Source: JBBQKF01 sp038326615
GTDB lineage: Bacteria; Bacillota; Clostridia; Saccharofermentanales; UBA5734
Direction of reading: 5' to 3'
Length of the DNA: 25,297 bases
Assembly (NCBI GenBank): GCA_038326615.1
Contig: JBBQKF010000042.1
Location: forward strand, 1 to 25,297
The notes under the pieces: generated by a model
The model's database searches: none
What the model was told of the DNA's origin: nothing
Seen by the model: the letters and a program-made list of their open reading frames with translations, nothing else
Part shown: one piece after another, positions 18,355 through 25,175 of the stretch
Layout: every line of letters begins with the position of its first letter
Position numbering within the stretch: the stretch's first letter is position 1
Position numbers and translations under genes: made by a program

Positions 18355-18873
18355 ATGAAAGACCTTCTGCGAATCGGAAGGATTGTAGGAACGCATGGGA
18401 TCAAAGGGGAAGTTAATGTATTTCCCCTCACGGACGATCCCAAGCGGTTTTCTGTTTTACAGGATTGTTTCTTAGTATCGGAAATAGATAATAAAAGAAT
18501 TACTATCAAAGCTATTGGTGCAAAGTATTCAAAAAATAAAGTCATCCTTAAATTAGAAGGGATTGACGACTGTGACAAGGCTTTGACATTAAAGGGGAAA
18601 TACATTGAAGTTTCAAGGGAGAATGCTGTTAAGCTTCCTCGTGACTCTTATTTTATATGCGATCTAATTGGCTGTATGGTTATTGATGAAGCAAAAGGAG
18701 AGCTGGGAGTTTTAATCGATGTTCTACAAACTGGAGCAAGTGACATTTATATTGTCAAAAGAGATGGGCTTAAAGATTTGCTAATCCCTGCAATCAAAGA
18801 GGTTGTTAAAGAAATTGATTTCGAGAAAATGACTATTACGGTCAAACTTTTAGATGGTCTTCTTGATTTGTAA
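18355..18873 (+). CDS. rimM: 16S rRNA processing protein RimM
   Basis: RimM binds ribosomal protein S19 and aids maturation of the 30S head domain. The 172-residue protein begins with LLRIGRIVGTHGIKGEVNVFPLTDDP, matching the conserved RimM N-terminal barrel, and has the PRC-barrel part with DLIGCMV and a late segment LIPAIKEVVKEIDFE that matches the family's LIPxxxxxVxxID pattern. The ATG at 18355 has GAGGAG at 18341-18346. It is followed by a 174-base gap before trmD, wider than the usual tight spacing. Confidence 0.94.
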   Translation: MKDLLRIGRIVGTHGIKGEVNVFPLTDDPKRFSVLQDCFLVSEIDNKRITIKAIGAKYSKNKVILKLEGIDDCDKALTLKGKYIEVSRENAVKLPRDSYFICDLIGCMVIDEAKGELGVLIDVLQTGASDIYIVKRDGLKDLLIPAIKEVVKEIDFEKMTITVKLLDGLLDL

Positions 18874-18922
18874 TACACGAATTTGGGTAAAAAGACTAAT
18901 GTGAATTTGCAATACATGAATA

Positions 18923-18962
18923 TGATGAATTTTTATAATGAAATAAATCATAAAAATTATCA
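18923..18962. other. A/T-only stem-loop between rimM and trmD
   Basis: AATTTTTAT (18928-18936) and ATAAAAATT (18950-18958) form a 9-bp perfect stem with a 13-base loop, extended by TGAT/ATCA past a single bulged G. No T-run follows. It may be a weak transcript end, an RNA-stability element or chance in AT-rich sequence. Confidence 0.35.
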
Positions 18963-19047
18963 AAGAAAGATAGAGATTTTTAACATATAAAAATGATTTA
19001 TAGTTGCGGTTGCAGTTTTTTATAATAAGTAACCGAGGAGAAAAGCT

Positions 19048-19791
19048 TTGAAAATAGCAGTCCTGACCTTATTCCCTGAAATAATAGACGCAAACATAAA
19101 TACCAGTATTATTGGCAGAGCCATCAATGCGGGTTTTATTTCTGTTAGCACCAAAAATATCAGAGATCATTCCATGAATGCATATTCAAAAGTAGACGAT
19201 TATCTTTTTGGTGGCGGGACTGGAATGCTAATGATGTGTCAGCCTGTTTATGACGCATGGGCTGATGTTACAAAAGGAATACCAGAAGGTAAGAAAGCTC
19301 ATACAATTTTCATGAGTCCAAAAGGTTCTGTTTTTAATCAACAAAAAGCTATTGAATTGTCAAAAATGGATAATCTTATATTTCTTTGTGGACATTATGA
19401 GGGCATTGACCAAAGGGTTCTTGACGAGATTGTGGATGAAGAAATATCGATTGGGGATTATGTGCTAACTGGTGGAGAAATTGCTGCTAGTGTTGTTATC
19501 GATGCTATTGCAAGACTTGTGCCTGGTGTTTTGCCGAATGAAGAGGCGTTTACAGTTGAATCCCATATGAATGGCACTCTTGAACATCCTCAGTATACCA
19601 GGCCGAAAACCTGGAAAGATAGAGTGGTTCCTGACATTTTACTATCAGGGCATCATCAGAAAATAAAGGAATGGCAAGAAAGAGAAGCCCTTTGTGAAAC
19701 AATGAATAAAAGACCGGATCTTTTTGAGAAACTTAATCTCGCAGAAGATGAAATAGGGAATCTTATTGAGCACATTAAAAATAGAAAGTGA
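19048..19791 (+). CDS. trmD: tRNA (guanine-N1)-methyltransferase TrmD
   Basis: TrmD methylates G37 next to the anticodon and prevents +1 frameshifting. The 247-residue SPOUT-class enzyme has the trefoil-knot SAM-binding segments LCGHYEGIDQRV and EEISIGDYVLTGGE, plus DDYLFGGGTGMLM and the C-terminal LEHPQYTRP ... VPDILLSGHHQKI. The length is typical. The start is TTG at 19048 with GAGGAG at 19035-19040 seven bases before it; it aligns with MKIAVLTLFPEI of the family. A hairpin with a T-run follows directly, closing the cluster; rplS, usually the next gene, is absent. Confidence 0.95.
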   Translation: MKIAVLTLFPEIIDANINTSIIGRAINAGFISVSTKNIRDHSMNAYSKVDDYLFGGGTGMLMMCQPVYDAWADVTKGIPEGKKAHTIFMSPKGSVFNQQKAIELSKMDNLIFLCGHYEGIDQRVLDEIVDEEISIGDYVLTGGEIAASVVIDAIARLVPGVLPNEEAFTVESHMNGTLEHPQYTRPKTWKDRVVPDILLSGHHQKIKEWQEREALCETMNKRPDLFEKLNLAEDEIGNLIEHIKNRK

Positions 19792-19797
19792 TTTTTT

Positions 19798-19826
19798 GAA
19801 TGTATCAAAATTTTGACATTCTTTTT
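19798..19826 (+). terminator. Probable terminator after trmD
   Basis: GAATGT (19798-19803) pairs with ACATTC (19816-19821), with further AT-rich pairing inside, followed by TTTTT and a T-rich stretch. The stem is AT-rich and short, so strength is uncertain, but the position seven bases after the stop is right. Confidence 0.5.
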
Positions 19827-19904
19827 ATTATTTTAACAAGGTTGATTGCAGGAATGGACAATTTCAAATTTGTGTAGTATTGTAAATGAAAAAGGAGATT
19901 TTTT

Positions 19905-20237
19905 ATGCAAATAAATTTTGAGAAAAATGTTGTTGAATTCTATCCCGAGAGCGCTGAAGAAAAATCTAAAATTGAGTCGCTTTGGAAAGTCCTGATTGAT
20001 TGTAATGGAACTGCTAAGAAGCTTGTGCCTATTGGTGATTATGAACCACTTAAAAATCACAATGCTGCAATGTTTCTTATTGAAGGACTTGAAAAAGCTG
20101 AAGAAAATAAGTATGTTGAAGTTCATGTAGAGGAAGACTGTGTATGTTATTGCAGAAATTGTAACAAGCAAGTTAACCTTAAAAAGGGTGATGCAATACC
20201 AGTTTGCTGTGGCAAGGTTATGGAAATCATCGAATAA
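19905..20237 (+). CDS. Small protein with C-terminal desulforedoxin-like metal site
   Basis: A 110-residue protein of unknown function. The last 30 residues have a desulforedoxin-type pattern: C83-R-N-C86, then C101-C102-G-K-V-M, the spacing of the mononuclear Fe(Cys)4 site in desulforedoxin and the N-terminal domain of desulfoferrodoxin. C79 and C81 are also nearby. The N-terminal 75 residues are acidic and resemble nothing I recognise; no signal peptide or membrane segment is seen. AAAGGAG at 19891-19897 supports the ATG at 19905. A candidate promoter TGGACA (19855-19860) with TATTGT (19878-19883), spaced by 17 bases, lies just upstream. An iron rubredoxin-like redox role in an anaerobe is inferred; a structural zinc site is the alternative. 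Confidence 0.72.
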   Translation: MQINFEKNVVEFYPESAEEKSKIESLWKVLIDCNGTAKKLVPIGDYEPLKNHNAAMFLIEGLEKAEENKYVEVHVEEDCVCYCRNCNKQVNLKKGDAIPVCCGKVMEIIE

Positions 20238-20258
20238 TTTCTACAACCATTACGACGA

Positions 20259-21929
20259 TTATTTGAAAATGTTTTGGAAAATCCTTTTCAAAAAGTGAGG
20301 AGTTTCGGGCGTTTGGGGAACTTCTACGCTCGGGTTGTTGGGGTCAGCAACCTTTTTATCATTAACAGAACTATTTGTTTGAGATTTCGTAACTGTTCTA
20401 TTATTAGGGTTAGGGTTAGGGTTAGCATTGCCATCAGTGCCTACATTTCTCGCAGAACTTGTGTCACGAATTGTCTCTTCATTGCCGCCACCAAATGTTC
20501 TAAAGTGTGGCTTGGGTTTCTGGTGTACGATAGGTGAAGATTTAGCAGCATTCACCATTGGCGATGGCTGTTTTTTATCAATTGGATTATTATTTGGTTT
20601 ATTTGAATATCCTGCTTGCGAAGATTTTGCAGGCTCAATTTTAGGTTGAGCTGGCTTTTGCGTTATTGGTTTTTCAGACAACTTCTTTGTGGGCTTTGCC
20701 AAATTTTCAGATTTTTTTCGAACAGCAGTTTTAGCTACAGGATTAACAGATTCTTTAATCGCGTTAACAATAATCCAATTGTCAGAGCTTTCTTTGCGTT
20801 CTTGTAACATTTCGTCAGTTGGCAAATAACCTTCTTCAATCATTGAACCGGTGTGCTCTTCAATAGCATAAAGACTCATAATGTCATCGTTTGTAACCAT
20901 TGTTATCGCAAGCCCCTCGTTTCCTGCCCTGCCAGTTCTACCAATTCGATGTACATAGCCGTCTTTTTCTAATGGAACATCATAATTGAGAACCAGAGAA
21001 AGGCTGTCAATATGAATTCCGCGTGCAGCAACATCAGTAGCAACCAGAATATGAAAAACACCTTCACGAAATTGTTCAATTGTCTTCATGCGCTTAGATT
21101 GTGGAATGTCACCGTGTAAAGATTGTGCAAAATAGCCTTTGCGTGTCAAAAAAGTCTGAACATGGTCTACTGCGATTCTTGTGTTGCAAAAAATCATACA
21201 ACTATCGGGCTGTTCATAAAGCAAAATTCGATTAAGCAAAGTTTGCTTTTCGTTTCGGTTTAATCGATAATAAATCTGCTTTATTGAATCAACTGTCATA
21301 GTTTCGGATTCGATTTCTATCATTACAGGATTGTTCATAAAATCCCGGCTTATTCGTTGAATTTCTGAAGGAATCGTTGCTGAAAATAAAAGCGTCACAC
21401 GGTTTCTTGGTAGTGTTTTTATAATTCGCACAACCTGCACTAAAAATCCCATATCAAGCATTCTGTCAGCCTCGTCAAGGACTAGAAATTTAATGTCTTT
21501 CGTTACAAGGTTGCCTTGTCTAAGATGATCATAAACTCTACCTGGGGTGCCCGTCACAATAGATACGCCTTTGCGTAACGCCTGTAATTCGGTATTCATA
21601 CTATGCTGACCATATACGACGGCTGTTTTATGGGAAAGATATTTGCCCATTTTTTTTAAATCATCATCTACTTGAACTGCAAGTTCTCGGGTAGGTGTAA
21701 GGATAAGTCCTTGTGGACCAGTAGCATCAGGGGAAGTCATCATAAGCATCGGAATACCGAAAACAGCGGTTTTACCACTACCGGTCTTTGACATTACAAT
21801 TACATCTTCATGATTTAAGATTGATGGTATTGTCTGACTTTGCACTTGAGTTGGCTCTATGAAGCCCATTTCACCAATTGCTTTTAGAATCTCATCGGAT
21901 ATTCCAAGTTCGCTAAAATTATTTTGCAT
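20259..21929 (-). CDS. DEAD-box ATP-dependent RNA helicase with long disordered C-terminal tail
   Basis: The 556-residue protein has all DEAD-box motifs: Q-motif glutamine Q30 after GFIEPTQV, motif I SKTGSGKT at 47-54, PTRELA (79-84), TPGRV, DEAD at 152-155, SAT at 183-185, and HRIGRTGRAG in motif VI. It should unwind or remodel RNA in ribosome assembly or mRNA decay. After the two RecA-like domains and a short linker, about 165 residues from about 390 on are rich in Lys, Pro, Ser, Asn and Gln, with an NPNPNPN run, and end in a short amphipathic FLKRIFQNIFK segment. This tail resembles RNA-binding tails of CshA/RhlE-type helicases, but I do not assign a symbol. The gene is convergent with the desulforedoxin-like gene (21 bases apart). 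The ATG at 21929 has only a weak GAAGAA-type site. Confidence 0.92.
   Translation of the reverse strand: MQNNFSELGISDEILKAIGEMGFIEPTQVQSQTIPSILNHEDVIVMSKTGSGKTAVFGIPMLMMTSPDATGPQGLILTPTRELAVQVDDDLKKMGKYLSHKTAVVYGQHSMNTELQALRKGVSIVTGTPGRVYDHLRQGNLVTKDIKFLVLDEADRMLDMGFLVQVVRIIKTLPRNRVTLLFSATIPSEIQRISRDFMNNPVMIEIESETMTVDSIKQIYYRLNRNEKQTLLNRILLYEQPDSCMIFCNTRIAVDHVQTFLTRKGYFAQSLHGDIPQSKRMKTIEQFREGVFHILVATDVAARGIHIDSLSLVLNYDVPLEKDGYVHRIGRTGRAGNEGLAITMVTNDDIMSLYAIEEHTGSMIEEGYLPTDEMLQERKESSDNWIIVNAIKESVNPVAKTAVRKKSENLAKPTKKLSEKPITQKPAQPKIEPAKSSQAGYSNKPNNNPIDKKQPSPMVNAAKSSPIVHQKPKPHFRTFGGGNEETIRDTSSARNVGTDGNANPNPNPNNRTVTKSQTNSSVNDKKVADPNNPSVEVPQTPETPHFLKRIFQNIFK
20405..20426 (+). repeat. TTAGGG x3.7 inside the helicase gene
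   Basis: Three full TTAGGG units and TTAG are read on the + strand. On the coding (-) strand they are AAC-CCT codons giving Asn-Pro repeats in the disordered tail. The resemblance to vertebrate telomere repeats is coincidental in a coding bacterial context. Confidence 0.95.
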
Positions 21930-21977
21930 TCATTTCTTCTTTCACTATTTTATTATTTACTTGACTGTAACCTTTGT

Positions 21978-22006
21978 ATTATAACATTTTTAGATGTTTT
22001 TATCCA
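21978..22006 (-). promoter_or_regulatory. Promoter of the DEAD-box helicase gene
   Basis: Read on the - strand, TGGATA (22001-22006) and TATAAT (21978-21983) are 17 bases apart, and TG-n precedes the -10 box to make an extended -10 element. Transcription would start near 21971, giving a leader of about 42 bases. Confidence 0.75.
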
Positions 22007-22018
22007 CTCGCAAATCAT

Positions 22019-22179
22019 CATTTCATCATTATTATAAATCACGAATCATTATTATTATAAATCACGAATCATCATTATTATAAATCGCGAATCATCATTA
22101 TTATAAATCACGAATCATCATTATTATAAATCACGAATCATCATTATTATAAATCACGAATCATCATTATTATAAATCA
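22019..22179 (+). repeat. 23-bp tandem repeat, seven copies, between divergent genes
   Basis: Six units beginning CGAATCATCATTATTATA and ending AATCA lie head to tail at 22042-22179; the first has one C-to-T change and the second ends in G. A degenerate seventh unit precedes them at 22019-22041 with three changed bases near its start. The array contains no spacers and no reading frame. It lies just outside the -35 box of the helicase promoter and about 75 bases ahead of the promoter of the Fe-S gene. Beyond it, 22180-22251 is plain AT-rich sequence. Confidence 0.96.
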
Positions 22180-22251
22180 CAAGCAAAAATATTATGATGA
22201 CAAAAGATCAGTATTGTGATAAATTTATTTAATAGAAATTCATGTTTAATT

Positions 22252-22279
22252 TAGACAAAATAGCATTTCGATTTATAAT
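22252..22279 (+). promoter_or_regulatory. Promoter of the winged-helix/Fe-S gene
   Basis: TAGACA (22252-22257) and TATAAT (22274-22279) are separated by 16 bases. The predicted start near 22286 lies just before AGGAGG (22290-22295), which supports translation from the ATG at 22305 and not from the upstream in-frame ATG at 22242. Confidence 0.68.
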
Positions 22280-22304
22280 TTTCATAATCAGGAGGTTGGC
22301 AAAT

Positions 22305-23603
22305 ATGTCTCATCTAACATCGAGATCTGCATACCAAACTTTACAGGAAAGACTCAACAGATTTCCGCAGGGTGCTCCGGTTTCAGAAACATTATACAAA
22401 ATATTAAACATTCTATTTACCGAAAAAGAGGCAATGCTAGTTGCGCAGTTACCAATAAAACCTTTCACGGCAAAGAAAGCAGCCCAAATTTGGGGCGTTT
22501 CAAAGGAAGAAACTGTCAAAATTCTTGATGGGCTAGCTTCAAAATGCATTTTACTTGATATGGAGACGGATGGTGAAAGTAGATATATTCTTCCTCCGCC
22601 AATGGCTGGATTCCTCGAATTTTCAATGATGAGAACAAGAAATGATATTGACCAGCATCTGCTTGGCGAACTTTTTTATCAGTATATGAATGTAGAAGAG
22701 GACTTTGTAAGGGAGTTGTTTTCTGGTACAGAAACGAATCTCGGAAGAGTCTTTGTTAATGAACCATCAATAGATATGCTCATAAATTCTGAACAATCAT
22801 CGGACAATTTATCTGGCAAAGTCAACATTCTTGATTTTGAGAAAGCTAGTCATATAATTAAATCTTCACAGCATATTGCAATAGGCATGTGCTACTGCCG
22901 CCATAAAATGGAGCATGTCGGAAAGAATTGCTCTGCTCCTATTGATGACATCTGTATGACATTTGGCACAACTGCTAATTCTTTGATCAAACATGATTAT
23001 GCCAGAAGGATTGATTCTTCAGAGTGTATGGAGTTACTTCATAAAGCTTATGAATATAACCTTGTTCAGTTTGGTGAAAATGTCCGTAAGGATGTTTCGT
23101 TTATTTGCAACTGCTGCGGGTGTTGTTGTGAAGCATTAGTTGGTGCTAAAAAGTTTGGTAATCTTCATCCAATTGAAACAACAGGATACGTACCTGTTTT
23201 AAATGAGACTACCTGCATTAGCTGTGGTAAATGTGCAAAAGCCTGTCAAATTGAAGTGATTGCGATGACAGAAAACGGAAAGAAATTACCTGTTATTGAT
23301 AAAAATCTTTGCCTGGGATGTGGTCTTTGCGTTAGAGCATGTCCAAATGGCAGCCTTTTGATGATTAAAACAGACAAAAAACTAATTACACCAGAAACAT
23401 CCGTGCATCGAGTTGTTTATATGGCAATAGAAAAAGGGATGTTGCAGGAACTTATTTTTGATAATAAGGCACTATTTAGTCACCGGGCTATGGCAGCTAT
23501 TCTGTCAGCAATTTTAAAGCTTCCACCTGCCAAAAAAGCCATGGCTAGCAAGCAGATGAAATCTCTTTACCTTGACAAACTTATTTCAAAACAAAATTTG
23601 TAA
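22305..23603 (+). CDS. Winged-helix and 4Fe-4S ferredoxin-domain protein of unknown function
   Basis: A 432-residue cytosolic protein. Residues 1 to about 105 look like a winged helix-turn-helix (TAKKAAQIWGVSKEETVKILDGLASK, then a strand pair ending YILPP). The middle has C196-Y-C198, two further cysteines around residue 210-217, and the cysteine-dense C268-N-C-C-G-C-C-C275. Two classical [4Fe-4S] motifs follow: C304-x2-C307-x2-C310-x3-C314 and C336-x2-C339-x2-C342-x3-C346. The last 70 residues have no cysteine. I infer electron transfer, possibly with redox-dependent DNA or protein binding; the family is known in anaerobes as 4Fe-4S binding protein without a defined role. AGGAGG at 22290-22295 fixes the start at 22305. 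No partner gene is adjacent. Confidence 0.78.
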   Translation: MSHLTSRSAYQTLQERLNRFPQGAPVSETLYKILNILFTEKEAMLVAQLPIKPFTAKKAAQIWGVSKEETVKILDGLASKCILLDMETDGESRYILPPPMAGFLEFSMMRTRNDIDQHLLGELFYQYMNVEEDFVRELFSGTETNLGRVFVNEPSIDMLINSEQSSDNLSGKVNILDFEKASHIIKSSQHIAIGMCYCRHKMEHVGKNCSAPIDDICMTFGTTANSLIKHDYARRIDSSECMELLHKAYEYNLVQFGENVRKDVSFICNCCGCCCEALVGAKKFGNLHPIETTGYVPVLNETTCISCGKCAKACQIEVIAMTENGKKLPVIDKNLCLGCGLCVRACPNGSLLMIKTDKKLITPETSVHRVVYMAIEKGMLQELIFDNKALFSHRAMAAILSAILKLPPAKKAMASKQMKSLYLDKLISKQNL

Positions 23604-23752
23604 GTTTACTGCCAGTAACTTTTAACACCTAAATGTTATGTATAATGACGCCCTATTTTCAACAATACAGCGAAAGTGTTTATTCAACATTTTCGTTGCC
23701 TTCAAAAAGTTACAACGCACTAAAATAACAAAAGAACGATTTTAGGTGCAAA
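23602..23752. other. Cluster of competing inverted repeats behind the Fe-S gene
   Basis: No reading frame is present. Stems visible on the + strand are: AAGTTTACT/AGTAACTT around the stop codon (23602-23621); a 13-pair hairpin with two or three G-U pairs at 23668-23680/23686-23698; GTAACTTTT (23615-23623) with AAAAGTTAC (23705-23713); CACCTAAA (23626-23633) with TTTAGGTG (23741-23748); and GCACTAAAAT with ATTTTAGGTGC (about 23716-23749, one bulge). Several are mutually exclusive. None has a + strand T-run. Confidence 0.5.
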
Positions 23753-23794
23753 AAACCTTCTCCAATAAATCTTTTGACGAATTAGAGAAGGTTT
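23748..23794 (-). terminator. Terminator of the zinc-ribbon gene
   Basis: Read on the - strand, AAACCTTCTC (23785-23794) pairs perfectly with GAGAAGGTTT (23753-23762) across a 22-base loop, and the 3' arm runs into six T residues. It lies about 80 bases behind the stop of the - strand gene. Confidence 0.75.
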
Positions 23795-23876
23795 CAAATT
23801 ATATTATGTTTGCGTTTTTAATAAAACTGAATAAAAAATAGATTTTACTAATTTCTTAAAGCCAATAACTTCCAAT

Positions 23877-24209
23877 TTATTTCTTAATTACCGGGACTTC
23901 CTTATCCCATTCTTCTACGTACTTAGAGTACTCGAATTTCATAATTGGTATACGTGTGCCAACAGCTCCGCAATTTAGGCATTTATCGTTCTTGAATCCC
24001 TGTTCGGTACATTTATCGACAAAATCTTGATCGCATCCATAATTTCCACATTCAGTGCAGCGGAAAACAGGATTTTTACATGGGTGTTCCTCTTTGATGC
24101 CATGGCAGTTGACAACATTTGCTTTTTCTTCGGGTGTCATGTCAAAATGTCTCTTTTGATTCATGTGACCAGATCTTAGCCAGAATTTAGTTTCCGGGAA
24201 TTTAGGCAT
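23877..24209 (-). CDS. Cysteine-rich zinc-ribbon-like protein of unknown function
   Basis: A 110-residue soluble protein with eight cysteines (35, 44, 51, 54, 59, 67, 77, 80) including two CxxC pairs, CTEC and CLNC, that probably form one or two zinc or iron sites. The N terminus is basic with Trp and several His; the C terminus is acidic and cysteine-free. I do not recognise the family. The ATG at 24209 is chosen over the GTG at 24218 because AAAGGAG (24218-24224) overlaps that GTG. It has its own strong promoter and a terminator, so it is a single-gene unit facing the Fe-S gene. Confidence 0.72.
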   Translation of the reverse strand: MPKFPETKFWLRSGHMNQKRHFDMTPEEKANVVNCHGIKEEHPCKNPVFRCTECGNYGCDQDFVDKCTEQGFKNDKCLNCGAVGTRIPIMKFEYSKYVEEWDKEVPVIKK

Positions 24210-24251
24210 AACTATCACTCCTTTGCTTTAATAAATATTTGGAATAATATT

Positions 24252-24280
24252 ATTATCCACCCATATGAAAATATTGTCAA
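24252..24280 (-). promoter_or_regulatory. Promoter of the zinc-ribbon gene
   Basis: On the - strand a consensus TTGACA (24275-24280) and GATAAT (24252-24257) are 17 bases apart, about 28 bases ahead of the AAAGGAG ribosome binding site. Confidence 0.85.
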
Positions 24281-24633
24281 TAAACTCATCATTATCTTAT
24301 AAAAAGAAACAATTTAGTACCTACTGAGTAAACATTATAGTCTTATAAAATAATTAGTGAGTGCGAACTACAAAATTTGTAGTATGGAAATTAGTATTGG
24401 AGTATAATTGTAAGAAAGAATATTGGGATAGCTGACTAGGTATTTACCCACAAGAATAAAAATATATATTAATGGTAGTTAATTAGCGTTATTAATTCTA
24501 TTAATGGAAATTAATTCAAAAGATGAATGTTGCCATATAATTATTGAAAACATGCAATTTCGATTAAAATATTTTTTAAAAGAGGGGAGAAAATAGAATC
24601 TGAATACGATTAGGTTCTGTTTTAAGAATAAAA
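24281..24633. other. Long non-coding region ahead of the metallopeptidase gene
   Basis: About 350 bases, strongly AT-rich. It contains a perfect palindrome (24367-24383), a TATAAT at 24403-24408, and a purine-rich GAGGGGAG near 24582-24589 that resembles a ribosome binding site but has no start codon at a useful distance in any frame. No reading frame above 20 codons with a ribosome binding site is seen. Confidence 0.45.
24367..24408 (+). promoter_or_regulatory. Palindromic operator candidate with a downstream -10 box
   Basis: ACTACAAA and TTTGTAGT form a perfect 8-bp inverted repeat around one base (24367-24383). TATAAT follows at 24403-24408, so the palindrome covers the place of a -35 box, where a repressor would act. 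The TACA...TGTA arms recall BlaI/CopY-type operators, but the centre is longer than in those sites. Confidence 0.4.
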
Positions 24634-25005
24634 ATGATTTCAATTGACGAAATGGAAATAATGTTAGATGAAGTAGCTCTAGAAATTCCTTCTGAACTTT
24701 ATGAAAAATTAAATGGAGGTGTTTTATTATTACCGGACACCAAAGTGCATCCTCAGAGCGTTGGTTCTGATTTGTATATTCTTGGTGAATATCATCGTGA
24801 CAACACACTTGGAAGATACATTGCTATATATTACGGATCTTTTTGTCGTGTCTACGGGTTTTTGACAAATGAAAATATGAAAATGGAATTAATGAAAACC
24901 TTAAAACACGAATTTCGTCATCACATCGAATCCCTTGCGGGGGATAAGTCCCTCGAAAGAATTGACGAAGATAATATTGTCGGTTATCTGAAACATAAAA
25001 CATAA
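24634..25005 (+). CDS. Zincin-like metallopeptidase family protein
   Basis: A 123-residue protein of the small zincin family found in many Firmicutes. H92-E-F-R-H96-H97 is the HExxH zinc-binding and catalytic motif (LKHEFRHHIESLAG). GGVLLLPDTKVHP, LYILGEYHRD and YIAIYYGSFCRVYG precede it as expected for this family. No signal peptide is present, so it is probably cytosolic; substrates are unknown. An in-frame TGA at 24601 and the family alignment favour the ATG at 24634, although no ribosome binding site precedes it. The last codons, including the stop, are made of the 7-bp AAACATA repeat, so the natural C terminus may have been shortened or replaced by repeat expansion. Confidence 0.85.
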   Translation: MISIDEMEIMLDEVALEIPSELYEKLNGGVLLLPDTKVHPQSVGSDLYILGEYHRDNTLGRYIAIYYGSFCRVYGFLTNENMKMELMKTLKHEFRHHIESLAGDKSLERIDEDNIVGYLKHKT

Positions 25006-25092
25006 AACATAAAACATAAAACATAAAACATAAAACATAAAACATAAAACATAAAACATAAAACATAAAACATAAAACATAAAACATAAAAC
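24991..25092 (+). repeat. 7-bp tandem repeat (AAACATA), fourteen copies plus AAAC
   Basis: Fourteen identical AAACATA units and a partial fifteenth begin inside the last five codons of the metallopeptidase gene, and the stop TAA is made from repeat sequence. On the opposite strand it reads as an artificial MFYVLCF frame, which I do not call. As the unit is not a multiple of three, every frame meets TAA within 21 bases, so later copy-number change does not alter the protein. Confidence 0.98.
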
Positions 25093-25175
25093 GATGTTTT
25101 TGTAAATTTTACAGAGTTTTTTTGGCGTAAATTCGCAAAGTAAATTCCACAATATAACCCATTGAGGAATTTAAC

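Noticed and set aside
18138..18605. 155-codon minus-strand frame opposite khpA and rimM
   Set aside because: It lies opposite two conserved genes with correct ribosome binding sites, has no start signal of its own and no protein-like motif.
20405..20426. TTAGGG repeat resembling a eukaryotic telomere
   Set aside because: It lies within the helicase reading frame, encodes Asn-Pro codons in a low-complexity tail and is only three and a half units long; a telomere or eukaryotic contamination is not supported by the bacterial gene content around it.
22019..22179. Possible CRISPR array
   Set aside because: The 23-bp units are directly adjacent with no unique spacers, and no cas genes are in the window.
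22000..22180. Possible replication origin with iterons and a DnaA box
   Set aside because: There is only one imperfect DnaA box (TTATCCACT), which coincides with a -35 element; no dnaA, dnaN or rep gene is nearby.
22242..22304. N-terminal extension of the Fe-S protein from the ATG at 22242
   Set aside because: The likely promoter (22252-22279) lies within this stretch and AGGAGG at 22290-22295 points to the ATG at 22305.
24824..25152. Minus-strand frames with repeated MFYVLCF
   Set aside because: The 7-bp repeat has no stop on that strand, so it makes artificial frames; they overlap the metallopeptidase gene and have no ribosome binding site.
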